A stretch of 64,000 nt of DNA from Salinibacterium sp. UTAS2018 (GCF_004118935.1 NZ_CP035375.1:868001-932000); one strand, 5' to 3'; positions 35,636 through 45,686 are shown, counted from the stretch's first letter. Program-made: numbers and translations. Notes: generated by a model from the letters alone, not told the origin.

Positions 35636-36688
35636 TTAACTACCGAGCGGTGCTTGGCAGCTCGGGCACCAGTACAGCTTGCGGGCCGAGGCAAGTTCCA
35701 TTGCGATGTTCGTGCCGCAGATCCGGCAGGGCAGGCCTTCGCGGTGATACACCCAGTGGCGGTCATCCCGGCTCGCGAGCGCCGCCGTGTAGTCGTCGCC
35801 GGTGAGACCTTCCATGGTCATCATCTGGCCGGTACGCACACCGATTTCGAGCAGGTGGGCCCAGTCTCGCCACAACTCGCGCACGAGTTCTTCGGGAATG
35901 AGTTTGCCGGGCGTGTGCGGGTCGAGGCGCGCGCGGAACAAAATCTCTGCCCGGTACACGTTGCCGATGCCGCTGACGACCGACTGATCCATGAGCAGCA
36001 GCCCAATCGCGGTCTGCTTCTTGCGCACGGTAGCGACGAAACGCTCTTCGGCCTCGCCGTTGTCGTCGACGAGCGGGTCGGGGCCAAGCTTGTTGAGCGC
36101 GACCTGCACCTCATCGGGATTCAGCACTTCGCACGCAGTCGGCCCGCGCAGGTCAGCACACGTGTCTGTTGTGAGGAGGCGAACGCGCACGGCACCAATG
36201 GGCTCGGGCGGAAAGTCTGAGACGTCGTCGGAGGCCTTCTCTTGTTCCGACATGCGCAAGCGGGTGCGGCGTGGGGCACCGATGCTCGCGAGCGAATCTT
36301 CGTGCTCGCCGACGACCGAGTTACCCGCGCCAGCGGCGGCACTGCTCAGCTCGCCCGAGCCGTCAGCATCCGCACCATCCACAAACGTGCCGTGCTGGTT
36401 GGTCTGCCCCATGCGACCGGCAGCCGATGCCGTAGTCGCGTCGGCGGTGAAATTACCGGCGAAATCCCAGGCTCCGTAGAGCCCGAGGTGCACGCGCAGC
36501 CAGCGGTCGTGCTCGAATTCGAGGAACATCTGCTTGCCCACGGCTTTGGCGCTGAGCATCCGCAGTCCATCGATACGTTCGGCTCCCGCGGCGAAGCGGC
36601 CTTGCGGAGACGACACTGCGACGGTTTTGCCGACGAAGTGCAGCGCGAACTGGCGCGCAATGCGATGTACGGAATGCCCCTCAGGCAT
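35636..36688 (-). CDS. nei: Formamidopyrimidine/endonuclease VIII-type DNA glycosylase
   Basis: 350-residue base-excision repair enzyme. The catalytic N-terminus is MPEGHSVHR (Pro2, Glu3), the helix-two-turn-helix is MDQSVVSGIGNVYRAEILF, and the zinc finger is CRICGTNIAMELASARKLYWCPSC (two CxxC pairs; first part CRICG, last part CPSC). A low-complexity insertion rich in Gly/Ala/Ser/Asp (about residues 83-145) enlarges it beyond the usual 260-290 residues. The ATG overlaps the rpiB stop (TAATG), giving translational coupling. Confidence 0.93.
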   Translation of the reverse strand: MPEGHSVHRIARQFALHFVGKTVAVSSPQGRFAAGAERIDGLRMLSAKAVGKQMFLEFEHDRWLRVHLGLYGAWDFAGNFTADATTASAAGRMGQTNQHGTFVDGADADGSGELSSAAAGAGNSVVGEHEDSLASIGAPRRTRLRMSEQEKASDDVSDFPPEPIGAVRVRLLTTDTCADLRGPTACEVLNPDEVQVALNKLGPDPLVDDNGEAEERFVATVRKKQTAIGLLLMDQSVVSGIGNVYRAEILFRARLDPHTPGKLIPEELVRELWRDWAHLLEIGVRTGQMMTMEGLTGDDYTAALASRDDRHWVYHREGLPCRICGTNIAMELASARKLYWCPSCQAPLGS

Positions 36689-37176
36689 TAGAGAGCGAAG
36701 GGGTGCGCTGCGATAGCGCCGGTGGTCTCGTATTCGGCGAGCTGCGCGATGCGGCGAGAGTGACGCTCGTCACCCGAGAAGGGTTCCGCGATGAAGAGGT
36801 CGATGAAGCGCGTGGCTTCGTCAACGGTGTGCTGGCGGGCACCAATAGAGATGACGTTGGCGTCGTTGTGCTGGCGGGCCAGAACGGCGGTCGAGTCGTT
36901 CCAGACGAGGGCGGCGCGGATGCCCACGACCTTGTTCGCGGCAATCTGCTCACCGTTACCGGAGCCTCCGAAGACAACACCGAGCGACTCGATACCGGCC
37001 GTCTGATCTGCCGCGACCGCGCGGGCTGCGGCAATGCAGAAACCGGGGTAATCGTCCAGAGCGTCGTAGGCAACGGGGCCATGGTCGATGACCTGGTGGC
37101 CCGCCGCGGTGAGGTGCTCCTGCAGGGTGGCACTGAACTCAAGGCCGGCGTGATCGGTGGCGATATGGATGCGCAT
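36688..37176 (-). CDS. rpiB: Ribose-5-phosphate isomerase B
   Basis: 162 residues; interconverts ribulose-5-phosphate and ribose-5-phosphate in the pentose phosphate pathway. Signature MRIHIATDHAGLEF and the GGSGNGEQIAANKV loop. The Glu after GSGN takes the place of the catalytic Cys of enterobacterial RpiB, as in mycobacterial enzymes. The phosphate-site His/Arg are in DERHSRRIAQLAEYE. It lies first in a two-gene operon with nei, divergent from pepN. Confidence 0.95.
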   Translation of the reverse strand: MRIHIATDHAGLEFSATLQEHLTAAGHQVIDHGPVAYDALDDYPGFCIAAARAVAADQTAGIESLGVVFGGSGNGEQIAANKVVGIRAALVWNDSTAVLARQHNDANVISIGARQHTVDEATRFIDLFIAEPFSGDERHSRRIAQLAEYETTGAIAAHPFAL

Positions 37177-37282
37177 TCCTCCAGTCTACGGTTGCCTGTG
37201 AACGCCAGTGGTTACATTGCCGGGGTGCGGCATAAGGTAGGTAGGTGCGGTCACAAACCGCCCCAACACGAAGGAGTTGTAC

Positions 37283-39823
37283 GTGCCCGGAGAGAACCTC
37301 ACCCGAGTTGAAGCGCAAGAACGTAAAGCGATTGTCAACGTTGACAGCTATGAGATTGCGCTTGACCTCACTACGGGTCCTGAGACGTTTAAGAGCAGCA
37401 CGACTGTTCGCTTTACTGCCACTGCTGGCGCATCCACTTTCATTGATTCGATCACCCGCACGGTTGATTCGGTCACGCTCAACGGCACCGCTCTTGATGT
37501 TGCTGCTGTGAACGATGGTGTGCGCATCCAGCTCGACAACCTTGCTAAGAACAACGTTCTTGAGGTTGTAGCGGATGCCGAATACACCAACACCGGTGAG
37601 GGCCTGCACCGCTTCGTTGACCCCGTTGACGACGAGGTGTACCTCTACTCGCAATTCGAGGTGCCCGATTCGCGTCGCGTCTTCGCGGTGTTCGAGCAGC
37701 CTGACCTCAAGGCCACGTTCCAATTCACGGTGACGGCACCGGCACGCTGGGCCCTGATCAGCAACTCCCCCACGCCCACACCGGTAGTGGATGGCGAGAA
37801 TGCCACATGGGAGTTCCCGCCCACTCAGATCATGTCGAGCTACATCACCGCGATCGTGGCGGGCCCGTATGCCGAGGTTCGCGACGAGCTCACCTCGAGC
37901 GACGGCCGCGTCATCCCCCTCGGAATCTTCACGCGTGCGTCGCTGAGCGAGTACCTCGATGCTGACTACATTTTCGAAAAGACCAAGCAGGGCTTCGAGT
38001 ACTTCGAAAAGCACTTTCAGTACCCGTACCCCTTCGAGAAGTACGACCAGATGTTCGTACCCGAGTTCAACGCGGGTGCCATGGAGAACGCCGGCGCTGT
38101 CACGTTCACCGAGACCTACGTGTTCCGCTCAAAGGTGACCGACGCCATCAAGGAACGTCGCGTTGTCACGATCCTGCACGAACTGGCTCACATGTGGTTC
38201 GGCGACCTCGTCACCATGAAGTGGTGGAACGACCTCTGGCTCAACGAGTCATTCGCCGAGTGGGCATCGACCATCGCCACCGCGGAAGCTACCGAGTGGA
38301 CCGAAGCGTGGACCACGTTCGCCGCCATGGAGAAGAGCTGGGCCTACAAGCAGGACCAGCTTCCCTCGACCCACCCCGTCTACGCCTCGATCAACGACCT
38401 CGATGATGTTCTCGTCAACTTCGACGGCATCACCTACGCCAAGGGTGGCTCGATTCTCAAGCAGCTCGTTGCCTGGGTTGGCCTCGAAGCGTTCATGGCC
38501 GGTGTCGCCGCGTACTTCAAGAAGCACGAGTACGGCAACACTGAGCTGAAGGATTTGTTGGTGGAGCTGGAGAAGACCAGTGGCCGCGAGCTCATGGAGT
38601 GGAGCAAGCTCTGGCTTGAGACCGCTGGTGTGAACACGTTGCGTCCGGATGTCGTGACCGCCGAAGACGGAACCGTCGAAAGCTTCGCGATCGTTCAGAC
38701 CGCCACCGAGGACTACCCCACGATTCGCCCGCACCGTCTCGCTATCGGTTACTACTCGCAGCAGGACGGCAAGCTTGTTCGCCACCACCGCATCGAAATC
38801 GATGTTGAGGGTGAGCGCACGGAGGTTCCCGAGCTCGTCGGCACGAAGCGCCCCGACCTCATCCTGATCAACGATGACGACCTCGCCTACGCGAAGATCC
38901 GCCTCGATGACGCGTCACTGGCTGTGGCCATGAAGCACCTCTCCGACATCACTAACCCGCTGGCTCGCGCCATCGTGTGGGGTGCCGCGTGGGATGCTGC
39001 TCGTGATTCTGAGACTCCGGCCAGCGATTATGTTGCCCTGGTTCTCGGCAACATTGCGTCGGAGACCGAGTCGACCACGATTCGCACCACTCTTGCGCAG
39101 CTGGTTCTGGTTGCTAAGCAGTACGTTGCTCCGGAGCGTCGTGCGGCCACGATCGAGAAGATCGGCAACACGTTGTGGGCTTTGTCTCAGAGCGCTGAAG
39201 CGGGTTCGGATGCTCAGTTCCAGTTCGTGAAGTACTTCGCGAGCGTTGCTTCGACCGAAGAACACGTTACGGTGCTTCGGGCGCTGCGCAGTGGTTCCAC
39301 GGCTCTCGATGGTCTCGAAATCGACACCGACCTGGCGTGGGAACTCCTCGAAGGCCTCGTTATCAACGGTGCTGCCGGAGATACCGAAGTGGATGAGGCA
39401 CTCGCTAACGACAAGACGGCCAGCGGCCAGCAGGCTGCGGCCCGCGTTCGCGCTGCTATCGCCACGGAGGCGGGCAAGCGTGCCGCTTTCGCGTCACTCG
39501 TTGATAGCGACAAGTCGCCGAACGCGATCGTGCGCAACGTGACCATGGGCTACACCCACGTGAACGACCCCGCAGTGCTGGAAGCTTTTGTGGCTCCGTA
39601 CTTTGAGGCGATCAACGATGTGTGGAAGAACCGCAGCTACGCGATTGCCGAGACGGTCATCCGTGGCCTCTACCCGGCACCGTTGGCCAACCAGGGACTC
39701 GTGGATGCCACGAACGCCTGGCTCGAGGCAAACCCCGATGTTCCAGCCCTGCGCCGCATCATCGTGGAAAACCTTGCAGGGGTTGAGCGTGCGCTGGTAG
39801 TTCAGGCTCGCGACAACTCCTAA
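37283..39823 (+). CDS. pepN: Aminopeptidase N (M1 family)
   Basis: 846-residue zinc aminopeptidase. GTG 37283 is chosen because AAGGAG (37271-37276) is spaced six bases before it; the TTG six bases earlier is too close. Exopeptidase motif GAMENAG recognises the free N-terminus; the zinc site HELAH starts at residue 299 and continues MWFGDLVTMKWWNDLWLNE with the third ligand Glu. The ERAP1-like C-terminal helical domain is complete. Cytosolic; completes peptide turnover with dcp. Confidence 0.96.
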   Translation: MPGENLTRVEAQERKAIVNVDSYEIALDLTTGPETFKSSTTVRFTATAGASTFIDSITRTVDSVTLNGTALDVAAVNDGVRIQLDNLAKNNVLEVVADAEYTNTGEGLHRFVDPVDDEVYLYSQFEVPDSRRVFAVFEQPDLKATFQFTVTAPARWALISNSPTPTPVVDGENATWEFPPTQIMSSYITAIVAGPYAEVRDELTSSDGRVIPLGIFTRASLSEYLDADYIFEKTKQGFEYFEKHFQYPYPFEKYDQMFVPEFNAGAMENAGAVTFTETYVFRSKVTDAIKERRVVTILHELAHMWFGDLVTMKWWNDLWLNESFAEWASTIATAEATEWTEAWTTFAAMEKSWAYKQDQLPSTHPVYASINDLDDVLVNFDGITYAKGGSILKQLVAWVGLEAFMAGVAAYFKKHEYGNTELKDLLVELEKTSGRELMEWSKLWLETAGVNTLRPDVVTAEDGTVESFAIVQTATEDYPTIRPHRLAIGYYSQQDGKLVRHHRIEIDVEGERTEVPELVGTKRPDLILINDDDLAYAKIRLDDASLAVAMKHLSDITNPLARAIVWGAAWDAARDSETPASDYVALVLGNIASETESTTIRTTLAQLVLVAKQYVAPERRAATIEKIGNTLWALSQSAEAGSDAQFQFVKYFASVASTEEHVTVLRALRSGSTALDGLEIDTDLAWELLEGLVINGAAGDTEVDEALANDKTASGQQAAARVRAAIATEAGKRAAFASLVDSDKSPNAIVRNVTMGYTHVNDPAVLEAFVAPYFEAINDVWKNRSYAIAETVIRGLYPAPLANQGLVDATNAWLEANPDVPALRRIIVENLAGVERALVVQARDNS

Positions 39824-39833
39824 CCCCTTTCAG

Positions 39834-39897
39834 CCACCTTCGGGTGGTCGTGCGGGAGCCTAGCGGCGACTATTCAGCAGTCGCTCGCTAGGCTCCC
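39834..39897 (+). terminator. Two hairpins after pepN
   Basis: CCACC-TTCG-GGTGG (39834-39847) is a UUCG-capped stem. It is followed by a longer imperfect stem with one bulge, 39854-39871 against 39879-39897 (GGGAGCCTAGC and complement). Together they separate pepN from mscS. Confidence 0.75.
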
Positions 39898-39900
39898 AGC

Positions 39901-40890
39901 ATGGAAGATTTCACTCTGGGCGGCTTGTGGGCTGCGGTGCGCGCGTTCTACGAGAACTCACCACTGCTCAAAGGCATCGTCATCATCGCTGGCGCATGGG
40001 TGTTGCGCTTCATTTTGTTGTTCGTGATCAAGCGCGTCGTCGACCGCGTGGTGAACGGCGTGAAGCACAAAGAGAACATCCACGACACTCAAGTTCTTCT
40101 GACCTCTCCCCTGGCGGCTGTGCGCGTTGTTCAACGCACCCGCACCCTCGGCGGAGTTCTCTCCAGCCTCATCACGGTTGCCATCGTGATCGTTGTACTG
40201 CTGTTGCTCTTCGATCTCTTCGCGCCGAACGCAACGGGCGCCTTCGCTCTCATCACGGCCGCGACCGGTGCCGGTCTCGGTTTCGGTGCCCAAAACGTGG
40301 TCAAAGACGTGCTGAACGGGCTGTTCATGGTGGCCGAGGATCAGTTGGGCGTTGGCGACATTGTTGACCTCGGGCCGGCTGTGGGTGTTGTCGAGTCGGT
40401 CGACATCCGCACCACTCAGGTTCGCGATGTGAACGGCACCCTCTGGTTTGTGCGCAACGGCGAAATTACCCGTGTCGGCAATATGTCGCAGGGTTGGGCG
40501 CGCGTGATCATCGATCTTGCTGTGCCGTATGAGTCGGATGTGGATGCCGTGCAGGAGCGCATTCTGAAGACCGCGGTTGACCTCTATAAGACTCCCAAAT
40601 GGACGACTCGCATCTTGGAGCAGCCCGAGATTTGGGGGATCGAATCTATTTCCTCGGAGGCGGTGGTTGTTCGTCTGGTGGTGAAGACGGCATCCGCGAC
40701 GAAGGATGATGTTGCTCGCGAGCTGCGGGCTCGTTTGAAGAAGGATTTGGATGAGGCGGGTGTCAAACTTCCCGCATTGAACTCGATCGTGTTGAGTGGG
40801 TTCGATGGTGCTGCGAGTGTGCGCGGTGCACGACCGCCCCGCACGCGCCCGGTGCCCGTGAACTTTGGCGAGGAGAAGCCCAAGAAATGA
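39901..40890 (+). CDS. mscS: Small-conductance mechanosensitive channel (MscS family)
   Basis: 329 residues. Three membrane helices (about 22-44, 85-108 and the pore helix near 112-130, FALITAATGAGLGFGAQNVV with the Gly/Ala knobs), then the MscS beta domain (GDIVDLGPAVGVVESVDIRTTQVRD) and a C-terminal ferredoxin-like domain. It ends with a basic Pro-rich tail. It releases solutes on hypo-osmotic shock. Its stop overlaps the globin ATG (ATGA), so the two are translationally coupled. Confidence 0.92.
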   Translation: MEDFTLGGLWAAVRAFYENSPLLKGIVIIAGAWVLRFILLFVIKRVVDRVVNGVKHKENIHDTQVLLTSPLAAVRVVQRTRTLGGVLSSLITVAIVIVVLLLLFDLFAPNATGAFALITAATGAGLGFGAQNVVKDVLNGLFMVAEDQLGVGDIVDLGPAVGVVESVDIRTTQVRDVNGTLWFVRNGEITRVGNMSQGWARVIIDLAVPYESDVDAVQERILKTAVDLYKTPKWTTRILEQPEIWGIESISSEAVVVRLVVKTASATKDDVARELRARLKKDLDEAGVKLPALNSIVLSGFDGAASVRGARPPRTRPVPVNFGEEKPKK

Positions 40891-41408
40891 CCGACGCTGA
40901 GAATGTAGCCGAGCCTGAGGGCGTGGCCGGTGCCGCGAACGTGGCCGAGACTGCGAACGCGGCTGAGCCCGCGAAGCGCCCGAAGATTCGTATTATTGCG
41001 AAGCCGGCGGTGACTCCGGATGCTCCGGCCGATTCGATGTGGGAACTCATCGGTGGCCGCGCCACCTTCGAGAAGCTCGTGCGCGAGTTCTATGTCGGCG
41101 TCGCGACCGATGAGGTGCTGCTGCCGATGTACCCGGAGCAGCCCGACCTTGAGGGCGCGATCCAGCGGCTGACAGGTTTTCTGGAACAGTATTGGGGCGG
41201 CCCGAACACGTACAGCCAAGAACGTGGACACCCCCGCCTGCGCCAGCGCCACATGCCCTTCAAGGTGAACCCGGATGCCCGCGACCGCTGGTTGCACCAC
41301 ATGCGGGTAGCTCTCGACACCCTCGAATTGCCGCCGCTCTACGACGCCGAAATCTGGGCGTACCTCGACCGTGCCGCGCACGCCATGGTCAACACGTTTG
41401 AGGAATAG
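40887..41408 (+). CDS. glbO: Group II truncated haemoglobin (GlbO type)
   Basis: 173 residues. A 48-residue Ala/Glu/Val-rich tail with short repeats (ENVAEPEG, ANVAETAN, ANAAEPAK) precedes the globin domain. The domain shows ATFEKLVREFYVGVATDEV, MYPEQPDLEGA, FLEQYWGGPNTYSQERGHPR, and the haem-pocket Trp/Tyr/His pattern of group II. It should bind O2 or handle NO/peroxide. Two degraded fragments of the same gene occur at 49162 and 54409. Confidence 0.92.
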   Translation: MTDAENVAEPEGVAGAANVAETANAAEPAKRPKIRIIAKPAVTPDAPADSMWELIGGRATFEKLVREFYVGVATDEVLLPMYPEQPDLEGAIQRLTGFLEQYWGGPNTYSQERGHPRLRQRHMPFKVNPDARDRWLHHMRVALDTLELPPLYDAEIWAYLDRAAHAMVNTFEE

Positions 41409-41687
41409 CCGCTGCTAAGGAGTGGGCCAATCGAGGTCGAGGCCGCCTGTGTGATCCTCAGCCGGAAACGGCGGAAGAAAAACGGCGCACCACGGGGCTT
41501 TCGACACATCTGGCCGGCGATCCTACGATGCCGGTCAAAAGACAAGCATTGTCGACGGCGCGAGCCCCGTTCCACCAGCTAAATCAGTACAACTTATTCC
41601 CATCAGCACGGTCGCCACCACCTTTCCGCCTAAGGGCAGTTGAACTTTGCTAGCCTGATCTCACGCGCGACGGTTGGGGGTGTGCTG

Positions 41688-44600
41688 ATGCTGGATATCC
41701 TCGTTCTCGGGCCGGTAGAAGTTCATCGGGATGGGCACAGTTTCCGTCTCGGTGGAGCCAAGCAGCAAGCACTTCTCGCTCAGCTGGTCGTTGCTCGAGG
41801 CCGCCCTCTTTCTCCATCCCGATTGTGCGGCGATTTGTGGGATGAGACTGCTCCTCGTGATCCTGCTCATGCGTTACAAGCGCGCGTGTCTCGGTTAAGG
41901 TCAGCTCTTCCTTCGCTCGATATTGGGTTCGTTAACGGGGGTTACAGTCTTGCTCCGACAGGTTTTCACACTGACACAATGCGTTTCGAGAATCTGACGG
42001 AAGAAGGCGGCTGGCTTCTCGCCGACGGTGGTCTCGTCCAGGCATCTGAACGTTTTCACGAGGCGCTCGAGCTATGGCGCGGGGCCGCTTTCGCTGATTT
42101 ACCAGAATCTTCGGCGCTTCAGGCAGAATCAGCACGACTTGAGAAATTGCGGGCTTCGGCGCTGGCAGATCGCATCGATATCGATCTTTCACTTGGCCGC
42201 GAATCCACTGCTATTCCTGAACTCGCCGCGCTGGTCGAGGAGAGTCCCCTGCTTGAGCGGCACTGGGGTCAGTTGATGACTGCACTGTATCGACGTGGTC
42301 GCGCGCAAGAGGCTCTCGACGTGTTTGCGCGCGCCCGCGCGATGTCCACCGATCGGCTCGGTGTGGAGCCTAGTGGCGAACTTGGGCAGCTGCATGTGCG
42401 TATTTTACAAGAACAGCCGTCAGAATCGCTCTTGCGCCTCCCGGTAGCAACGCCGGTCTTCTCACCTATCAACAGGGAACTCGGGCGACCTCCCTCCATA
42501 GGCGTGACTTTGAGCTCGAATGACACGGATACGCTCGCGACTTTAGTGAAGCAGCACCGAGCATTGATTGTCACCGGACCTGCAGGAATCGGGAAGACCC
42601 ATCTGCTCCGGGCAGTTCGGGCACGATTCGAGGCTCAGCACTGTCTGGCACCATTTTTGTCCGCAAGCACGCTCAGCCGTTCGATACCGCTCGGAGTTTT
42701 TGCCGGTACTGCGGGTTCCTTCTCAGAGGGATGGAGAACGCCTGCCGCCTTGATCGATTCTTTCACTCGTCACCGATCAACTACGGTTCTGCTCGTCGAC
42801 AATGTGAATCTGTTAGATGAGTCGTCCCTCTTCGTCGTTACGCAACTCATCAGCACCTCTCGTGTCCCGACGATCTTGGTCACGCGGAGCCTGACCGATG
42901 CTCCGGCCGAGATACGAACTCTGTACGACAGCGGCGAACTCACTGAGGTCTCAGTCCAGAAGCTGAGCGACGTGGAGGCCTACGAACTGGCCGTCGGTAT
43001 CACCGGAGGACCTCTGACGCCTGACTCCCGGCTGAGCATCCTCGACGCCGCCGCGGGTAACCCTTTTCATGTGCGTGAGATCATCGCCGGTTCGCTGACG
43101 GACGGGCTATTAGTACAGACCGAACACTGCTGGGAACTGCGGGGAAATCCCGTCCCGTCGCCTCGACTAGCACAACTGGTCGGCGCGCGGTTCAACGGGC
43201 TCGAGGATGCAAGTGTGGAAGCCGCGGCGCTAGTGGCTATCGCCGGCGAATATCCCGGTGAGGCTCTGGGGGCTACGCAGCGACGTATTCTGGCGCGCGC
43301 AGATGTGCTGGTGTTGTCCGATGGTGGGCGGTGGCGCCTCAAGAATCCACTGGAGTCTGAGGTTCTTCGCGCCCGATTCTCGAAAGCTTTGTGGAATGAC
43401 TTCACCCGCGAAGTTGTGCAAGTTCTGAAGAGCGATTTAGCCTCAGACATGCCACGGGCGCAACTCCGTGCTCATATTCTGGCGCTCGATCTTGGCGACC
43501 CTATAGATATCCCTGCGACAATGGCGCTTGCCGAAATGGCCCTTGGAGCGTTCGATGAACGTCTCGCCCTCCGAGCCCTCGAAGCCGTGATCACACAGGA
43601 TCCCAAGAATGTTCACGCGTACAGGCTCGCCGGACTCGCGGTTTCGGCACTAAGAATGTTGGATGCTGCTGACGCTCATTTTGGCAACGCACACCGTTAC
43701 GCTGCTTCCGAGGCTGACATCACGGCCGTCGCGTTGGCTCATGCGCAGCACAGCGGTCTTCGACTCCAGGACCCAAGGAGCGCACTAGAAATCATCGAAC
43801 GAGCGCTCGGCGTGGTCGAAGCGCCGGGCGAACTAGCTCAACTTCACCGCGGCCGGATGCGCTGGTCTGCGGTGGCAGGGATGGGCGGCGAGGTTACGCC
43901 GCCTCCCGCGATAACCTCCGATGTCGCGGATGCTTCGGGGCTGATGATCGTCGGCGTTTCGGGAGTGATCACAGGCCCGCTTGATGAAACTCATCGGGCA
44001 CTCACGCAACTTCACCAGATTCCCGAAGAAACCATCGATTTGGTTCCCGGTGGCGCTGCCCTCATCGCCCTTACCGAGATTATGGCTTTGTCCAACTCGG
44101 GTGACGTTGTTGCGGCTCAGCATCGACTTCGGCAGAAGATCGTTGAGGCGAGCACCCGTGCCCTTGAGTCGCTGGGGCAGTGGGAGTACGCGCTCGGTTT
44201 CAGCGAGTTGCTTTCCGGGGATGCGTCGCAGGCGCACGCACTTGCTTTGTCTGCCGTCGGGCACCTCGAATGGCGTGATACGACCGGTCTCCTCCCCGCT
44301 GCACAAGCACTCACTGCGGCAAGCGCTCTGGCCGCAGGGCACCCTGGCGCGGAGTCGCGAGTAATGTTCGATCGCATCCCCACGGCGGCGTCCAGCGACC
44401 CCAAAGTTGTAATGCTCCGCGCTTGGGCTGAGGCCCGAATCGCCTGCGCCGAAGGGCATCGCGAAGAGGCGGCACGCGCTCTAGTGGAGACGGCACAGTG
44501 GTTGCTCTGGGCACAGCACACCTACTTTGCTGGAATGCTTGCGCATTGCGCGATCCGTATAGGCTGCAAAATGGACGACGCTGTGGTGGTTCTAGGCGAG

Positions 44601-44861
44601 GCACATGCTATTGCTGGCGGCGGTCTACTCACCCTGCTCTTGCGTCACGGTGAAGCAACTGTCGCTGGGGACGCGATCGAACTCAACAAGATTGCTCGCG
44701 AGGCACATGAACTGGGGCTCGTAGCAACCGCGGCGGATACTTGGGTGTCCTTGATCGCGAGTTCCGGCGCTGAGGATCTGCCTGACCGGCTGAAACATCA
44801 GCGTTCCGCCGTCGCGCAGTTGCTCACCGAAAAGCCTGCTCTGGTCTCGTGGGTTACTTGA
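41688..44861 (+). CDS. SARP-type transcriptional regulator with BTAD and AAA ATPase domains (AfsR-like)
   Basis: 1057 residues from ATG 41688 behind a GGGGG stretch. N-terminus: OmpR-like winged helix (LDILVLGPVEVHRDG, then GGAKQQALLAQLVVARGRPL), then the bacterial transcriptional activation domain (about 90-245; LELWRGAAFADLPES and LTALYRRGRAQEALDVF). An ATPase follows, with Walker A GPAGIGKT near residues 296-303 and Walker B TTVLLVDNVNLL, then a long helical TPR-like half. There is no C-terminal LuxR helix-turn-helix, so this is AfsR-like rather than LAL. It probably activates the lipoprotein genes downstream, whose upstream DNA carries 11-bp-periodic heptamers. Confidence 0.88.
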   Translation: MLDILVLGPVEVHRDGHSFRLGGAKQQALLAQLVVARGRPLSPSRLCGDLWDETAPRDPAHALQARVSRLRSALPSLDIGFVNGGYSLAPTGFHTDTMRFENLTEEGGWLLADGGLVQASERFHEALELWRGAAFADLPESSALQAESARLEKLRASALADRIDIDLSLGRESTAIPELAALVEESPLLERHWGQLMTALYRRGRAQEALDVFARARAMSTDRLGVEPSGELGQLHVRILQEQPSESLLRLPVATPVFSPINRELGRPPSIGVTLSSNDTDTLATLVKQHRALIVTGPAGIGKTHLLRAVRARFEAQHCLAPFLSASTLSRSIPLGVFAGTAGSFSEGWRTPAALIDSFTRHRSTTVLLVDNVNLLDESSLFVVTQLISTSRVPTILVTRSLTDAPAEIRTLYDSGELTEVSVQKLSDVEAYELAVGITGGPLTPDSRLSILDAAAGNPFHVREIIAGSLTDGLLVQTEHCWELRGNPVPSPRLAQLVGARFNGLEDASVEAAALVAIAGEYPGEALGATQRRILARADVLVLSDGGRWRLKNPLESEVLRARFSKALWNDFTREVVQVLKSDLASDMPRAQLRAHILALDLGDPIDIPATMALAEMALGAFDERLALRALEAVITQDPKNVHAYRLAGLAVSALRMLDAADAHFGNAHRYAASEADITAVALAHAQHSGLRLQDPRSALEIIERALGVVEAPGELAQLHRGRMRWSAVAGMGGEVTPPPAITSDVADASGLMIVGVSGVITGPLDETHRALTQLHQIPEETIDLVPGGAALIALTEIMALSNSGDVVAAQHRLRQKIVEASTRALESLGQWEYALGFSELLSGDASQAHALALSAVGHLEWRDTTGLLPAAQALTAASALAAGHPGAESRVMFDRIPTAASSDPKVVMLRAWAEARIACAEGHREEAARALVETAQWLLWAQHTYFAGMLAHCAIRIGCKMDDAVVVLGEAHAIAGGGLLTLLLRHGEATVAGDAIELNKIAREAHELGLVATAADTWVSLIASSGAEDLPDRLKHQRSAVAQLLTEKPALVSWVT

Positions 44862-45007
44862 TCCAGCGATGTTAATCGTCCAGTTGAGTGCTTCCTTGCT
44901 CTCGATTGCGACACGATGGCCGCGTTCTTTAAGATGCTGCTGCGGTGGGATTCTGTGAAGCGCTGTCCGCTGATGAGCGACACCATCTGACACTCCACCA
45001 GCCGACG

Positions 45008-45071
45008 CTCACATTCGGCTCACGCCGGTCGGTGCTGCCTAGGGGCAATAAAGTGTGAGCCGAATGTGAGT
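45008..45071. promoter_or_regulatory. Pair of inverted SARP-like operator sites upstream of the lipoprotein genes
   Basis: 45054-45071 reads TGTGAGC-CGAA-TGTGAGT: two heptamers with an 11-bp period. 45008-45023 carries the same 16 bases (CTCACATTCGGCTCAC) in inverse orientation, giving a perfect 16-bp inverted repeat with a 31-base centre. Direct heptamers spaced one helical turn are the hallmark of SARP binding sites, and a SARP gene lies just upstream. A weak -10-like GAGGAT follows at 45086. The inverted repeat could alternatively act as a terminator for the SARP gene. Confidence 0.55.
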
Positions 45072-45128
45072 GGCATCGGGTTGCCTTGAGGATCAGCATT
45101 TGTTCGCGGACGAATAGTGAAGGGCATC

Positions 45129-45686
45129 ATGCGTCGATCTTCAGCCGGAGCCTTGTGGCGGGGCCTCGTCCTCGGGACCGTAGTCATACTCAGCAGCGCG
45201 GCATGTGCATCGGGCGACCGCGCGTCGTCTGATGCGTCAAGCCCGTCAGGATCGGCCACGTCGGTGAGTCCTGACGCTTCGAGCGATGATGCTGAGGTTC
45301 TGGCTGACCCCGAGCTGAAGTCGCAAGACCTCGGCGGCACCGTGGCCTGCGGTGACACCGAGTTCACCGATGAGGTGCCGATCCCCCAGAACCTTTCCAC
45401 TCTCGATGTTCCGTTCTATCCGTGTGCGCTCGAGGTGGCCGCCGTCACGGGAACCGATCAGTTTTTCGTGGGTGAGTACGTCACCGGTCACGCACTGACC
45501 ATCGTCAATATGGTCGTCAGAGATCAGTTCGAGGACTCAGATTGGGAACTTATCGAGAGATCGGTGGAAGGCTCCAACACCATCAGTAGGGCCCAGAAGC
45601 CTGGATACTCCCTCGTTGTCGTTGTCGGCCCCGAGCGCTCGACCGATGCCGACACCAGCATTCACTACACCCTGCGCACGCAGTGA
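45129..45686 (+). CDS. Lipoprotein of unknown function (first of three)
   Basis: 185 residues. ATG 45129 is preferred over the GTG 12 bases upstream because GAAGGG precedes it. The signal ends in the lipobox SSAAC (Cys26), followed by a Ser/Asp/Ala linker. The mature domain holds two Cys (VACGDTEF and YPCALEV) and the segment FTDEVPIPQN, which resembles FPDEVPIIEG in the third lipoprotein. It then continues with a beta-rich end (YSLVVVVGPERS). It is exported and membrane-anchored; no family name recognised. SARP-like sites lie just upstream. Confidence 0.82.
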   Translation: MRRSSAGALWRGLVLGTVVILSSAACASGDRASSDASSPSGSATSVSPDASSDDAEVLADPELKSQDLGGTVACGDTEFTDEVPIPQNLSTLDVPFYPCALEVAAVTGTDQFFVGEYVTGHALTIVNMVVRDQFEDSDWELIERSVEGSNTISRAQKPGYSLVVVVGPERSTDADTSIHYTLRTQ

